A stretch of DNA of 64,000 nucleotides from Sphingobacterium multivorum (GTDB lineage Bacteria; Bacteroidota; Bacteroidia; Sphingobacteriales; Sphingobacteriaceae). The stretch spans positions 3,286,001-3,350,000 of the forward strand of contig NZ_CP154261.1 of assembly GCF_039511225.1 (NCBI RefSeq), read 5' to 3'. Of this stretch, positions 51,982-61,816 are shown one piece after another. Each line of letters opens with the position of its first letter. The stretch's first letter is position 1. Below the pieces are notes generated by a model. That model was not told the DNA's origin and did no database searches. It was given only the letters and a program-made list of their open reading frames with translations. Both the position numbers and the translations under genes were made by a program.

Positions 51982-53136
51982 ATGTCAAAAAGAGATTATT
52001 ACGATATACTTGGTGTCTCGCGATCAGCGGACGAGAAGGAGATTAAATCAGCATATCGCAAATTAGCGATAAAATACCATCCGGATAAAAATCCTGGTGA
52101 TCATGAAGCTGAAGAACAGTTTAAGGAAGCTGCTGAGGCATACGATATCTTGAGCAATCCACAAAAACGTCAACGTTATGACCAATTTGGCCATGCCGGT
52201 AATTCAGCGAGTGGTGGTTTTGGCGGTGGCGGCGGTATGAATATGGAAGACATATTCAGCCAATTTGGTGATATCTTTGGTGGAGGACATCCATTTGAAA
52301 GTTTCTTTGGCGGTGGCGGTGGCCAACGTGGCGGCCGTCGGGTAGCTCGTGGAAGCAACTTACGCATAAAAGTTAAATTAACACTCGAAGAAATTGCCAA
52401 AGGCGTCGAGAAAAAGGTAAAGGTCAACAAACAAGTGGTCTGTCATTCTTGTGACGGATCTGGTGCTAAAGATAAATCTTCGTTCCATACCTGTAAAACC
52501 TGTGGCGGATCAGGATCAGTTCGAAGAGTAACAAATACCATCTTAGGACAAATGCAAACAACAAGCACTTGCCCTACGTGTAATGGTGAAGGTGTTGAAA
52601 TCACAGCAAAATGTACAACTTGTAGAGGTGAAGGACTCGAACGCGGTGAGGAAACAATTGCGATCAATATTCCTGCGGGTGTAAGTGAAGGCATGCAACT
52701 TTCCATGAGTGGAAAAGGAAATGCTGCTCCGCGTGGCGGCGTCCCAGGAGATTTAATTATCCTGATCGAAGAAGTACCACACGAAAGTCTAAAACGCGAC
52801 GGACTAAATGTAATCTATGATCTATACATTAATTTCGTAGATGCGACCTTAGGTACTAGCGTGGAAGTTCCTACAATAGATGGAAAAGCGAAGATCAAAA
52901 TTGAGCCCGGTACACAAGGCGGTAAAATTTTACGGTTAAAAGGAAAAGGTATTCCCGAAGTCAACTCTTATCACAAAGGGGACCAACTTGTATACGTTAA
53001 TATCTGGACACCAAAAGCTGTGTCTAACGAAGAAAAAGAATTATTGAACAAACTGAAAGAATCACCAAACTTTAAACCTCAACCAGGTAAAAGTGAAAAA
53101 TCATTCTTCGAGCGAATCAAAGAATATTTCGATTAA
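51982..53136 (+). CDS. dnaJ: Chaperone protein DnaJ
   Basis: A 384-aa Hsp40 of type I. The J-domain contains HPD in YHPDKNPGD (about 33-35). A Gly/Phe-rich linker covers about 72-115. Four zinc repeats follow: [24 protein letters not shown] and CTTCRGEG (about 154-225). The C-terminal substrate domains come after that. It delivers substrates to DnaK and stimulates its ATPase. Second gene of the grpE-dnaJ unit, closed by a strong terminator. No CIRCE element (TTAGCACTC-N9-GAGTGCTAA) was found upstream of grpE. Confidence 0.98.
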   Translation: MSKRDYYDILGVSRSADEKEIKSAYRKLAIKYHPDKNPGDHEAEEQFKEAAEAYDILSNPQKRQRYDQFGHAGNSASGGFGGGGGMNMEDIFSQFGDIFGGGHPFESFFGGGGGQRGGRRVARGSNLRIKVKLTLEEIAKGVEKKVKVNKQVVCHSCDGSGAKDKSSFHTCKTCGGSGSVRRVTNTILGQMQTTSTCPTCNGEGVEITAKCTTCRGEGLERGEETIAINIPAGVSEGMQLSMSGKGNAAPRGGVPGDLIILIEEVPHESLKRDGLNVIYDLYINFVDATLGTSVEVPTIDGKAKIKIEPGTQGGKILRLKGKGIPEVNSYHKGDQLVYVNIWTPKAVSNEEKELLNKLKESPNFKPQPGKSEKSFFERIKEYFD

Positions 53137-53154
53137 AATCGGTCTTTCAAATAC

Positions 53155-53198
53155 AAAAAAAAGCCATTTGTCCGCTGTTGACAAATGGCTTTTTTTTA
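53155..53198 (+). terminator. Terminator after dnaJ
   Basis: GCCATTTGTC and GACAAATGGC with A8 and T8 flanks form an 18-bp stem with a 7-nt loop. Confidence 0.9.
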
Positions 53199-53213
53199 TC
53201 TTCTTACTTGAAA

Positions 53214-53404
53214 TTGACAATTAAAAACAAAAAGTCAGGACAATATCATTATCGTTAAATAGAAACGATAAAAATAAAAATACACTAAATTTTAATTCAT
53301 TGAACCACTATCAATTACCATAATGGCAAAACATCTAGACAATCTAGTGACAAAAAATTAAAATAAGATTTCGATATTTGACTAACAAATTTAAAAAGTC
53401 AGGA
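53214..53404. promoter_or_regulatory. Two 27-bp direct repeats with internal dyads before the outer-membrane protein gene
   Basis: Copies at 53214-53240 and 53378-53404 match at 21 of 27 positions without gaps. Both read TTGAC, ten variable bases, then AAAAAGTCAGGA. TGAC and GTCA inside each copy form an inverted repeat. GATATTTG at the start of the second copy is one base from the -7 consensus. An operator pair controlling the outer-membrane protein gene is plausible. Confidence 0.4.
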
Positions 53405-53450
53405 AGTATTTACTGGCTTATTAGAACAAACTATTTTAAATAAAAAAGAC

Positions 53451-54038
53451 ATGAAAAAAGTTTTACTAACATTGACTGCCATTGCAGGTTTAACAATAGC
53501 AGCACAAGCTCAAACTGAACAAGGAAAAATTATGGTTGGTGGTCAAGTTGGCTTCCAAACTTCTAAAGTTAAAGACACAGACTTCAAAAATAACTCATTC
53601 TCAATCAACCCAACAGTTGGTTACTTTGTAAGCGACAACTTGGCAATTGGTACAGGTATCGGTTACAACTGGAGTAAAGATGAAAGTGTTATGGACTTAA
53701 GCACAAAAAGAGACGCGTTCCAAGTTTCTCCATTCGTTAGAAAATACTCTGCTAATGGTCCATTAAGATTTTTTGCACAACTATCCGTACCAATGTCTTG
53801 GGGAAAAACTACCGTTGAAACCAATAACGTAAAAGCAGAATCAAAATTTGAGAACTACGGTGTCGAATTGGCTCCAGGTTTGGCATATTTCCCAACAAGC
53901 AAAGTCGGTATCGAATTAAAAGTTAGAGGTTTATACTATAATTATAACAATAACAAAACAGCTGATAGAGCAACAAATACATTTGGTTTAGACGCAAATT
54001 CATTAGCGCCAACTTTAGGTGTACAATTCCATTTCTAG
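53451..54038 (+). CDS. Outer-membrane beta-barrel protein (OmpW/OMP_b-brl type)
   Basis: A 195-aa exported protein: a signal peptide ending IAAQAQ (about residue 21), then eight predicted amphipathic strands (GKIMVGGQVGFQTS, SFSINPTVGYFVSDNLAIGTGIGYNWS, PLRFFAQLSVPMSWG, GIELKVRGLYYNYN). It closes with TLGVQFHF, the C-terminal aromatic typical of outer-membrane barrels. The small-barrel family OMP_b-brl fits, and the function is unknown. The codon choice and long structured leader suggest strong expression (inference). It ends at a good terminator. Confidence 0.9.
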   Translation: MKKVLLTLTAIAGLTIAAQAQTEQGKIMVGGQVGFQTSKVKDTDFKNNSFSINPTVGYFVSDNLAIGTGIGYNWSKDESVMDLSTKRDAFQVSPFVRKYSANGPLRFFAQLSVPMSWGKTTVETNNVKAESKFENYGVELAPGLAYFPTSKVGIELKVRGLYYNYNNNKTADRATNTFGLDANSLAPTLGVQFHF

Positions 54039-54061
54039 TCAGTACGGAATTTAACAATAGG

Positions 54062-54093
54062 AAAGGCTATAATTACTTATAGCCTTTTTTTTT
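54062..54093 (+). terminator. Terminator after the outer-membrane barrel gene
   Basis: AAAGGCTATAA and TTATAGCCTTT enclose TTAC, followed by a run of T. Confidence 0.9.
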
Positions 54094-54106
54094 CTGTCAA
54101 TTGTTA

Positions 54107-54880
54107 TCAATAATACCGTTTAACAATCCGGAGTTTGTGTGTGTAACGGTTCTGTTCAGCATTAAAAATACCTTCCGTATCCATCCGATCGACACGCACT
54201 TTCGCTGAAGCGTGGATAATCGTATCGCGATCCAGCATAATCCCTACATGGGTAATCCTTCCTTCGGCGTTATCGAAAAAAGCCAAATCCCCTACCCGTA
54301 TTTCCGAAACAAAATCCACTGTCTGCCCCATCTCCGCCTGCTGGTAAGCGTCGCGAGGTAAGGGAAGGTCAAAGCAACTATAAATCAATTGGGAGAAACC
54401 GGAGCAATCAATTCCCCATTGTGAACGTCCACCCCATAGATAAGGAACGTCCTGATAGCTTAAGGCCAATCGCACCACCTCGGTTTCAAATTGCTCTCTG
54501 GTAAAGGTATTGATACTGCCTTGATAGGTTAATGTCAATGGCGATAAATTGACGGTATTCTCTGTATTTAGATAAAGCTTGGTACCATGACAGAGCTGAA
54601 ATTGTGTCGTATCGGTAAAAAGAACTCCCCCCTCCCGTCCAACGATAGTAGGTTTTCCACTCAGATAATGTTGCCTATCCAAGTCGTTTAGTTCCTTAAA
54701 CTGTCCGTTTTGAATCCAACCCAAATAGTCGGTTTTCAATAGACGTATTGATGTCCAATCGGCCTGTTCATCAAGGATCTCAAAAAGTTCCCCAAACAAT
54801 ACCTGAGAAACCATTTCACTGCGGTGTGCCTGTTCTGAACGTAACGGAACGAGAGCTAGTGTACAAATACCATATTTCAT
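54107..54880 (-). CDS. NlpC/P60 family cysteine endopeptidase
   Basis: A 257-aa protein with an SH3-like N-terminal half (EILDEQADWTSIRLLKTDYLGWIQ) and a C-terminal NlpC/P60 domain. The catalytic cysteine is in WGIDCSGFSQLIYSCF (about residue 157). The histidine is in RITHVGIMLD and the third polar residue in DTIIHASAKVRVD; YLWGGRSQ precedes the Cys as usual. The architecture resembles YkfC/dipeptidyl-peptidase VI, which trims gamma-D-glutamyl-diamino acid peptides from cell-wall turnover. No signal peptide is seen, consistent with a cytosolic recycling enzyme. It is divergent from the universal stress protein gene. Confidence 0.9.
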   Translation of the reverse strand: MKYGICTLALVPLRSEQAHRSEMVSQVLFGELFEILDEQADWTSIRLLKTDYLGWIQNGQFKELNDLDRQHYLSGKPTIVGREGGVLFTDTTQFQLCHGTKLYLNTENTVNLSPLTLTYQGSINTFTREQFETEVVRLALSYQDVPYLWGGRSQWGIDCSGFSQLIYSCFDLPLPRDAYQQAEMGQTVDFVSEIRVGDLAFFDNAEGRITHVGIMLDRDTIIHASAKVRVDRMDTEGIFNAEQNRYTHKLRIVKRYY

Positions 54881-54953
54881 GTGCTAAACAAAACAAAATC
54901 GTCAAAAATGTGATTATATATTATATGACGAAGATAAATTAATTATAGTAGAA

Positions 54954-55427
54954 ATGGACAATACAAACTCAAAATTCAAAAGGATACTCGTCGCTGTCGA
55001 CGACGAACCATGCTCAGAGAAGGCGATACTATATGCCAAAGAAATGGCCGCAGTATTTGGAGCCTCTATAGCGCTTGTCACTGTTGTTCCCCCTACTTCT
55101 CCGGCCAACTTTGGCGCGGATCCACTATTAGGTCAGCAACCTATCATTGTTCCGGAAGTATCGGAAATGGAACAGGATAATGCACAAAAATACCTTGAGA
55201 AAATAAGCCGCGAGTTTACAGGTGCAGGCGAAGTTTATCTTTTTAATCGAATTGGATCCATTAAAGAAGAAATTCTGGCGGCATCCCATGAGTGGTCCGC
55301 CGATCTTATTATTATGGGGACCAATGGACGGACTGGCTTTGACCATTTCATTTCTGGTTCCGTATCCGAGTCAGTCATTCGCAAATCAACTTGCCCTGTG
55401 CTCGTTATTCCCAGTAAATGTGACTGA
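54954..55427 (+). CDS. Universal stress protein (UspA family, ATP-binding type)
   Basis: A 157-aa cytosolic protein with one Usp domain. The N-terminal strand KRILVAVDDEPCSEKA is followed by the middle helix region. The ATP-binding motif G-x2-G-x9-G-S is complete in MGTNGRTGFDHFISGSVSE (about 123-141), so it belongs to the nucleotide-binding (MJ0577-like) group. The C-terminus CPVLVIP is standard. Such proteins accumulate under starvation or stress; a specific role is unknown. It is divergent from the NlpC/P60 gene and closed by a bidirectional terminator. Confidence 0.93.
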   Translation: MDNTNSKFKRILVAVDDEPCSEKAILYAKEMAAVFGASIALVTVVPPTSPANFGADPLLGQQPIIVPEVSEMEQDNAQKYLEKISREFTGAGEVYLFNRIGSIKEEILAASHEWSADLIIMGTNGRTGFDHFISGSVSESVIRKSTCPVLVIPSKCD

Positions 55428-55448
55428 TATTAATTGATCCCTAAATAT

Positions 55449-55484
55449 AAAAGGCTATTTTTTCCAATGAAAAAATAGCCTTTT
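55449..55484. terminator. Bidirectional terminator between usp and methyltransferase genes
   Basis: AAAAGGCTATTTTTT and AAAAAATAGCCTTTT enclose a 6-nt loop. Confidence 0.9.
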
Positions 55485-55504
55485 GCTTTTATTGCTTCTG
55501 AAAA

Positions 55505-56680
55505 TTACCTTTTAATCAATCGCGCCACAAACATACTATCCGCTTTCTCTTCATAACCTTTCAAATAGTCCATGCGTTCGATTTCAAAACCAAAATTATC
55601 CACAATGTAATTGACAACATCTTCATTTTCCGCTTTAAAAATGGAGCAGGTTATATAAATCAAAGGCTTGCCCACTTTAACATGTCCTACTACATTACTT
55701 GCAATATTTTTTTGTAGTGCATTGAATTCGCCAATCTTAGCAGCCCGAAACTGTCTAATCATTTCTGGTGTACGCCCCCAAGTCCCCGATCCTGTACAAG
55801 GCGCATCCAATAACACCCCATCAAATCTTTCGCTCCCAAGAAGCGCAAAGGTATCCTTAGTAAGATCGAGTATTTTTTTTCGGTAATGCTTAATTCCAGC
55901 ACGGTCAAAACGTTCATCGAGATTTCGGAGAATACTCATACGAACATCGGATACCAAAAGATTGACAGTCGGACAAGCGTCCATCAATAAGAGAGATTTT
56001 CCACCTGAAGCTGCGCACGCATCCCACCAGGATTCCTTGTCAGCTGGATCCATATAATCCAACGTGCGCTGTGAAGAAAGATCCTGCACTTCTATCATTC
56101 CATCCAGCGTATCAAATCGCTGCAAGGATGTTCCATTATTCAAGGCAATAGTCTGATCGCCAATCATGGAATAAGGAATCTGATTGTTATCCAAAATAGC
56201 ACACACGACTTTTGTCTTTCCGCGTTTCACCCGAATATATAAATAAGGCTGTATCAACTGGCTCTCTAAAAATTGTACCATGTCGATCTCATCAGAAATA
56301 TGATCCGCAAATGGAAAGAGGTCTTCCCGCTTAAAAACACCTTCTGACTCCAGAAATGCAATTTTGTCTTTCAGTGGTTGCTGGATCTTATCGCTATACG
56401 AAGGCTCAAGAAGAGCTACCAAAGGGCTTTCTTGTTCACATAGAAATTCTGCAAGTACCAATCTACGCTGTTGTGACAGCTGTGAAGCTGCCGTTCCCAG
56501 ACGAAAATAATTATAACATAAACGGGAAGTAGCCTTGCGATCGGATGATCCCATTTGCTTATTCAGCTTAAAAAAAGTAGTCAAATAACGCGAAAAGGGT
56601 TGATCCGCTTCAAAACCATCCATTGCCCGCTCAAAATTACGTATTTGCTGATGAACACGTCTTTCACTGAATTCAGCCAT
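55505..56680 (-). CDS. RsmB/NOP-family class I SAM RNA methyltransferase
   Basis: A 391-aa protein. An N-terminal helical region resembles the NusB-like part of RsmB. The C-terminal Rossmann methyltransferase domain has DACAASGGKSLLLMD (SAM-binding), the acidic LVSDVRMSILRNL, and the catalytic cysteines in DAPCTGSGTWGR (motif IV) and TCSIFKAEN (motif VI). It is expected to make 5-methylcytosine in rRNA or tRNA. Which site is unknown. The upstream lipoprotein gene ends 7 nt before its start on the same strand, so they are probably co-transcribed. Confidence 0.9.
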   Translation of the reverse strand: MAEFSERRVHQQIRNFERAMDGFEADQPFSRYLTTFFKLNKQMGSSDRKATSRLCYNYFRLGTAASQLSQQRRLVLAEFLCEQESPLVALLEPSYSDKIQQPLKDKIAFLESEGVFKREDLFPFADHISDEIDMVQFLESQLIQPYLYIRVKRGKTKVVCAILDNNQIPYSMIGDQTIALNNGTSLQRFDTLDGMIEVQDLSSQRTLDYMDPADKESWWDACAASGGKSLLLMDACPTVNLLVSDVRMSILRNLDERFDRAGIKHYRKKILDLTKDTFALLGSERFDGVLLDAPCTGSGTWGRTPEMIRQFRAAKIGEFNALQKNIASNVVGHVKVGKPLIYITCSIFKAENEDVVNYIVDNFGFEIERMDYLKGYEEKADSMFVARLIKR

Positions 56681-56687
56681 TCAAAGA

Positions 56688-57977
56688 TTATTTTCTTTCA
56701 AATTTTTTGTTGTGATAAACCATCATACCCAAAGCTCTATTGGCATAGCCCCATTTTGGATAAAATTCAAATTTATAATCGCTATTCAATCCCGAAAACT
56801 TATCCTGCGTCATCCGGCTAACATAATCTACGCCATATTTGTGGATCAATCGACCGAAATACAACGCCGCATCATATCCTTTATAGGAAAACTCAGATGG
56901 GTCCACTTTATAAGCCGATTTATAATTTCCAATAAATTTACGGGTATCACTATCGCTCTCATTCACCAAGTTGGAAGACGTAACAGTAAGTCCATAAAAA
57001 TCCATATTTTCGAAATTCTCAAACGAAAGCTTAGCCATATTCGGATGTCCATACAACTTAAATTGATTACCGGGATTCAAAAAGCGTTCGTCCATCTTAT
57101 CCAATAAAGCTTTCACAAGATTCTTATTGGCTGTACCACTTACAATATGATTTGAACCGGTCAAGACAAGACTATTATCCAGTTCCGCAAGATTATAAAC
57201 CGTTTTCACTTTTGCCTGTGCATTGGCTTTTGAAATTTCGCTAACAAAATTGACTAGGAACTGTTTGCTTTCATCGTCACCGGCATCGTATACTAATATT
57301 TGATCACCGGTATAGTATTGATCAGCAACATATTTCGCCAATGTTTCGGAATGTGTTCGAATAGAGGGTGTGATGGAAACCAAATTAGGTAAGCTAAATT
57401 CAGAAGCCATAGTGGCCGCCAAAGGGGAAACCTGCAGCACATTCTTATTTGCAAATGTTTGCCCAAAGCTTTTTATCTCACGTGGATACACTGGGCCGAC
57501 CACAAGTACGGCATCTTTGACATTGACCGAAGTCCCTAAAGTCGCATTATACGCAACATTGTCTCGAGAATCAATTACTTGTAAATCAAATAAAGCACCC
57601 TCTTTGGCAATTTTGTCAAGACCCAACTGAAACCCCTGATAAAAATCAAGTGCCAAGGAAGAACGCTCCACATCTTCTTTCGTAATCGTCCCTGCAATAC
57701 CACTTAACTCGAACGGAAGTAGTAGGGCTATTCGATTATTTTTCACGGCGTGCCCATTGACATTTTGCACATCGCCCACTTTGACAATGGTCTTTTCTTT
57801 GTCAACAGCTGGTTTAGTCACAGCAGTTTGCTGTTCGCCTTGACCGGAGGAAGGCGAACGCAATACTGTGCTTCTTTTGGTTGTACAACTCGCAAGGCAT
57901 AACGCCACAAGTGCCGCAACCCATATTTTATTCCCACTCAATTGTAGCGGGCGGTTTTGAACTGATATCATATACAA
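56688..57977 (-). CDS. LpoA-like/periplasmic-binding-fold lipoprotein
   Basis: A 429-aa lipoprotein; the hydrophobic segment [13 protein letters not shown] ends in a lipobox. The mature part, after a ~60-residue linker, has the two-lobed type I periplasmic-binding fold seen in LpoA and amino-acid-binding proteins: [48 protein letters not shown], and [15 protein letters not shown]. LpoA activates peptidoglycan synthases in E. coli; homologues in Bacteroidota are of unclear function. The ATG at 57977 overlaps the guaA end by 50 nt. A TTG at 57941 would give a shorter signal peptide; which is used is not settled. Confidence 0.8.
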   Translation of the reverse strand: MYMISVQNRPLQLSGNKIWVAALVALCLASCTTKRSTVLRSPSSGQGEQQTAVTKPAVDKEKTIVKVGDVQNVNGHAVKNNRIALLLPFELSGIAGTITKEDVERSSLALDFYQGFQLGLDKIAKEGALFDLQVIDSRDNVAYNATLGTSVNVKDAVLVVGPVYPREIKSFGQTFANKNVLQVSPLAATMASEFSLPNLVSITPSIRTHSETLAKYVADQYYTGDQILVYDAGDDESKQFLVNFVSEISKANAQAKVKTVYNLAELDNSLVLTGSNHIVSGTANKNLVKALLDKMDERFLNPGNQFKLYGHPNMAKLSFENFENMDFYGLTVTSSNLVNESDSDTRKFIGNYKSAYKVDPSEFSYKGYDAALYFGRLIHKYGVDYVSRMTQDKFSGLNSDYKFEFYPKWGYANRALGMMVYHNKKFERK

Positions 57978-59478
57978 CTCTGTTTATTCCTTTCACATGG
58001 TTGATAATTTCATTTGAAATTTTTGCCAACAGGTCATATGGTAAATGTATCCAATCCGCAGTCATTCCATCAAGAGAACCAACTGCACGTAAGCTAACAA
58101 CATGTTCGTAAGTACGCTCGTCACCCATTACGCCTACGGAACGCACTGGCAAGAAAATTGTACCAGCTTGCCATACTTTATCGTACCAGCCAGCTTCCTT
58201 CAGGTTATTGATAAAGATCGCATCAGCCTCTTGTACAATACGTACACGCTCAGGCGTAATATCACCTAAAATACGAATTGCCAAACCTGGTCCAGGGAAG
58301 GGATGTCTGCCTAGAATTGCCTGATCCACTTCTAATGCTTTTCCTACTCTTCTTACTTCATCTTTAAACAACGTCTTAAGTGGTTCTACAACTTTCAATT
58401 TCATGAAATCCGGCAAACCACCAACGTTATGGTGCGATTTGATTGTTGCTGAAGGTCCTTTCACTGAAACCGACTCGATAATATCTGGGTAAATTGTTCC
58501 TTGTCCCAACCATTTCGCTTCAATTCCTTCAGGTAATTCCTTTTGGATTTCTTTTGCAGCTTCATCAAAAACATCAATAAATGAATTACCAATGATTTTG
58601 CGTTTCTCTTCTGGTTCAGAGATTCCAGCTAATCTACCATAAAATAAATCCTTGGCATTTATTCCTTTAATATTTAACCCCATATTTTTGTAAGAATCCA
58701 ATACCTGCTCGTATTCATCTTTACGAAGCAGACCATGATCTACGAAAATACAATGTAAATTTTTTCCAATTGCTTGGTGCAACAATACCGCTGCTACTGT
58801 CGAATCTACGCCCCCTGACAAAGCCATGATAACGTGATCGTCACCCAATTGTTCTTTCAAAGCGGATACTGTTGTTTCAACAAATGCGTCTGGTGTCCAA
58901 TCCTGTGCACAACCACAAATGTTTACAACGAAGTTTTTTAATAAGATAGCACCATCTGTACTGTGTGTTACTTCCGGATGGAATTGTATACCATAGGTAC
59001 GGGTGCCTTTTACTTGATAAGCTGCAACGCGCACTTTATCCGTACTTGCAATAATATCAAAATTTGCAGGAACTTCTTTGATGGTGTCTCCATGTGACAT
59101 CCATACCTGCGATTGAATGGGTACTCCTGCCAATAATTCATTCTCGCTATTGACAAACTGCAGATTTGCACGACCATATTCACGAATTTCAGATGGCAAC
59201 ACTTCACCTCCTGATTTTTGAGCAATGTATTGCGCTCCGTAACAAACTCCTAAAAGTGGGAAACGATCCTGAATAGCGACAAAATCAATTTGCGGTGCAT
59301 CTTCTTGTCTAACAGAATAAGGACTTCCCGAAAAGATAACACCTTTTACGGTATCGTCAAAATCTGGCAATTTATTGAACGGGTGTATCTCACAATACAC
59401 ATTTAGTTCTCTGACACGTCTAGCGATTAACTGTGTGTATTGAGACCCGAAGTCTAGAATTATAATTTTTTCTGGCAT
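57928..59478 (-). CDS. guaA: GMP synthase (glutamine-hydrolysing)
   Basis: A 516-aa cytosolic enzyme making GMP from XMP with ATP and glutamine. An N-terminal class I glutaminase domain has the catalytic Cys in [11 protein letters not shown] (about residue 80) and the His/Glu pair in QFHPEVTHS. The ATP pyrophosphatase domain follows with the PP-loop [12 protein letters not shown] (about 220-231). The C-terminal dimerisation domain ends PATIEWE. Its TACCTTTG -7 element ends 4 nt before the ATG. The downstream lipoprotein gene overlaps its end. Confidence 0.98.
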   Translation of the reverse strand: MPEKIIILDFGSQYTQLIARRVRELNVYCEIHPFNKLPDFDDTVKGVIFSGSPYSVRQEDAPQIDFVAIQDRFPLLGVCYGAQYIAQKSGGEVLPSEIREYGRANLQFVNSENELLAGVPIQSQVWMSHGDTIKEVPANFDIIASTDKVRVAAYQVKGTRTYGIQFHPEVTHSTDGAILLKNFVVNICGCAQDWTPDAFVETTVSALKEQLGDDHVIMALSGGVDSTVAAVLLHQAIGKNLHCIFVDHGLLRKDEYEQVLDSYKNMGLNIKGINAKDLFYGRLAGISEPEEKRKIIGNSFIDVFDEAAKEIQKELPEGIEAKWLGQGTIYPDIIESVSVKGPSATIKSHHNVGGLPDFMKLKVVEPLKTLFKDEVRRVGKALEVDQAILGRHPFPGPGLAIRILGDITPERVRIVQEADAIFINNLKEAGWYDKVWQAGTIFLPVRSVGVMGDERTYEHVVSLRAVGSLDGMTADWIHLPYDLLAKISNEIINHVKGINRVVYDISSKPPATIEWE

Positions 59479-59482
59479 GCTG

Positions 59483-59490
59483 CAAAGGTA
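59483..59490 (-). promoter_or_regulatory. -7 element (TACCTTTG, minus strand) of guaA
   Basis: The plus strand reads CAAAGGTA. Only 4 nt separate it from the start codon, so the mRNA would be leaderless or nearly so. Confidence 0.5.
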
Positions 59491-59520
59491 AGTATTACGA
59501 ATGAATTATTAAATGTCAAA

Positions 59521-60357
59521 TCAGGAAATAATGCCTGCTTTTAACAGTTCTACTTCCATTTCTTTCTGTAGAATCAGCGCTTCCTCCCGTGCCCTTTCAG
59601 CGAAATCACGTCCGTTTGAGGCATAGATAATTCCCCTTGTGCTGTTTACTAAAAGCCCGCAATCTTTGTTCATACCAAATTTACAAACATCTTCAAGCGA
59701 GCCGCCTTGTGCCCCCACGCCTGGAACCAATAAAAAATGTTCTGGTGCATGTTCTCTAATTTTAATAAAGCCCTCCCCACGTGTTGCTCCGACCACATAC
59801 ATCAAATTGTCAGGTGTACCCCAAGTATTGACTTTATCGATCACCTGTTCGAACAATTGCAATCCTTCTTTGTTTTCAAAATTTTGAAAGTCCAGGCTAC
59901 CTTCATTCGATGTTAACGCAAGTACGATAGCCCATTTATCGTTAAAATCCAAAAATGGTGTCACCGAATCCTTCCCCATATAAGGTGCGATAGTAATACT
60001 ATCAAATCCAAGACCAGACGTCTTTTCATCAAAAAATGCCATCGCATAACGTCCCGACGTATTACCGATATCGCCCCTTTTTGCATCAGCAATACTGAAA
60101 CAATCCTTCGGTAAAGCTGCCCAGGTTCTTTGAAGCGACTGCCAGCCTTTCATGCCATAACATTCATAAAACGCAATATTAGGCTTATAGGCAACACATA
60201 AATCAGCTGTTGCATCTATGATAGCCTTATTAAAGCTATAGATCGGATCCTCATCATCTAAAAGATGCTCCGGGATTTTGGTGAGGTCTGTATCGAGTCC
60301 GACACATAGAAATGAGCGTTTCGCTTTTATTTGATGAATAAGTTCTGCTCTTGTCAT
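59521..60357 (-). CDS. pyrF: Orotidine 5'-phosphate decarboxylase (type 2)
   Basis: A 278-aa cytosolic TIM-barrel enzyme decarboxylating OMP to UMP, the last step of pyrimidine synthesis. The type 2 catalytic block is [18 protein letters not shown] (Lys and Asp residues, about 90-107). The N-terminal [22 protein letters not shown], and the phosphate-binding [14 protein letters not shown] and NSTRGIIYA are in order. It precedes guaA on the same strand with a 42-nt gap holding the guaA -7 element, so the two may also be read separately. Confidence 0.96.
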   Translation of the reverse strand: MTRAELIHQIKAKRSFLCVGLDTDLTKIPEHLLDDEDPIYSFNKAIIDATADLCVAYKPNIAFYECYGMKGWQSLQRTWAALPKDCFSIADAKRGDIGNTSGRYAMAFFDEKTSGLGFDSITIAPYMGKDSVTPFLDFNDKWAIVLALTSNEGSLDFQNFENKEGLQLFEQVIDKVNTWGTPDNLMYVVGATRGEGFIKIREHAPEHFLLVPGVGAQGGSLEDVCKFGMNKDCGLLVNSTRGIIYASNGRDFAERAREEALILQKEMEVELLKAGIIS

Positions 60358-60380
60358 ACTATATTTAGAGATCTTAAAAA

Positions 60381-60974
60381 TTATTTATTGATTAAATCTT
60401 GCATAAATTTGCCTACATCCGGACTTGAATAATCCGCCATACCTTCATGCCGTGTCGCGATCTTACCCGCTTTGTCCAATATCACCGTTGATGGAATCGG
60501 TCCCGAGAGCCATTCTTTTGGAATATCGCTATTTGGAAAACTAATTGGCAGGGTCAACTGCTGTTCTTTCATGAAAGTCTCAGCCTTAGCCCTGTCGCCT
60601 TCAATCTCCACAATTAAAAACACCATATTTGGGTCATCTTTATACCGCTCATAGAGTACATTGATCGAAGGCATTTCGGCACGACAGGGAGCACACCAGG
60701 TTGCCCAAAAGTTAATAAAGACCACTTTTCCCTTCAGATCCGCCACCTTGATTGTTTCTCCCCGCGAATTGACAAAGGAGACATGATTGAATGAAGCCTC
60801 TGGAGCCCGCCTGTCGGATTCTTTAGTAGCTGAAACAAGCTCCAGTTTAGGGTTGAAAAAACCCAATTTCATTAAAAATTGCTGAAAATAACTTCTACTT
60901 GTTGGCCAGATCAACAAACCGATGAGCAGTACAAATACACCGTTTCCGATGATGTTTCTTGTCTTTGGACTCAT
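60381..60974 (-). CDS. Membrane-anchored TlpA-like thioredoxin
   Basis: A 197-aa protein: one N-terminal membrane helix (about 9-24, [15 protein letters not shown]), then a periplasmic thioredoxin fold of the TlpA/ResA type. The active site WCAPC is in [17 protein letters not shown] (about residues 88-104). The cis-Pro strand is [11 protein letters not shown]. It would reduce disulfides in the periplasm, for instance in cytochrome c maturation or in protein repair. No cytochrome genes are near. Same-strand neighbours are 15-25 nt away, suggesting a run of genes from the pseudouridine synthase to pyrF. Confidence 0.9.
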   Translation of the reverse strand: MSPKTRNIIGNGVFVLLIGLLIWPTSRSYFQQFLMKLGFFNPKLELVSATKESDRRAPEASFNHVSFVNSRGETIKVADLKGKVVFINFWATWCAPCRAEMPSINVLYERYKDDPNMVFLIVEIEGDRAKAETFMKEQQLTLPISFPNSDIPKEWLSGPIPSTVILDKAGKIATRHEGMADYSSPDVGKFMQDLINK

Positions 60975-60989
60975 TAGGCAATCCCGGGA

Positions 60990-61733
60990 TTAAGAATCGA
61001 ACTTATCCAACAGCTTCAATAAGGTCGCAAAATCCTTTGGATAAGGTGCCTCAAAAGCCATCTTAACTCCATTCAACTCAAATTCAACCTGTTTTGAATG
61101 GAGTGCAAAACGCTTCATAATAGGCTGCTCCTCTTCATCTTTGGACAATGTATATCCCCTTTTCTTAATTTGGGACAAATACACAGGTTTACCGCGATAC
61201 ATGTCATCCCCCACGATAGCGGCATGTTGTGTGGCGAGGTGAATACGGATTTGGTGCATACGTCCTGTAATAGGTTTACATTCCACCAAAGTATAATTCT
61301 TATAGTATTTGATCGAATTGAAGATGGTCTCGGCCGGTTTACCGTTTGCACGGTCAATAGATACGTTTTTATTGCCCTGATTCAAGATAGGTAAATCGAC
61401 AAGCAAGTCCTGAAAAGTATGTGTACCTCCTATGACCGCATGATAAATCTTATTCACTTTTCTTTTTTCAAATGCTATGGAGATTGTACGGTATGTTTCT
61501 GGATTTTTTGCAATTAGTAAAATACCCGAGGTCTCTTTATCCAGGCGGTGGCACACCTGTGCATCAGGATGATATTTCTTCGCCAAACGAAGAATATTGA
61601 CCTCCCCTCCCTCACGTTCATCTAACGAAGCGACAAACGGTGGTTTATTGATAACGATCAAATTTTCATCCTCATGGATGATTAATTCTGAAAATTTGGG
61701 GAATTTAAATAGACGAGTCTCATTTTGTATCAT
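60990..61733 (-). CDS. RluA-family pseudouridine synthase
   Basis: A 247-aa cytosolic enzyme that isomerises uridine to pseudouridine in rRNA or tRNA. The catalytic aspartate lies in HRLDKETSGILLIAKN (about residue 70). The N-terminal IIHEDENLIVINKPPF, and KIYHAVIGG, GRMHQIRIHLA and IVGDDMYRG are RluA-family segments. No S4 domain precedes the catalytic part. The target position is unknown. The frame is open upstream to 61772, but the ATG at 61733 lies 4 nt after TATTTTTG and gives a normal N-terminus. Confidence 0.92.
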   Translation of the reverse strand: MIQNETRLFKFPKFSELIIHEDENLIVINKPPFVASLDEREGGEVNILRLAKKYHPDAQVCHRLDKETSGILLIAKNPETYRTISIAFEKRKVNKIYHAVIGGTHTFQDLLVDLPILNQGNKNVSIDRANGKPAETIFNSIKYYKNYTLVECKPITGRMHQIRIHLATQHAAIVGDDMYRGKPVYLSQIKKRGYTLSKDEEEQPIMKRFALHSKQVEFELNGVKMAFEAPYPKDFATLLKLLDKFDS

Positions 61734-61737
61734 TCTG

Positions 61738-61745
61738 CAAAAATA
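61738..61745 (-). promoter_or_regulatory. -7 element (TATTTTTG, minus strand) of the pseudouridine synthase gene
   Basis: The plus strand reads CAAAAATA. It is 4 nt from the ATG and excludes the longer upstream start. Confidence 0.45.
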
Positions 61746-61816
61746 CAAAACACAAGGCAGAATATTGCTCAATGTATGATAAAAAGCTTACTTTTGAACA
61801 CACAATATAAGTTAAG

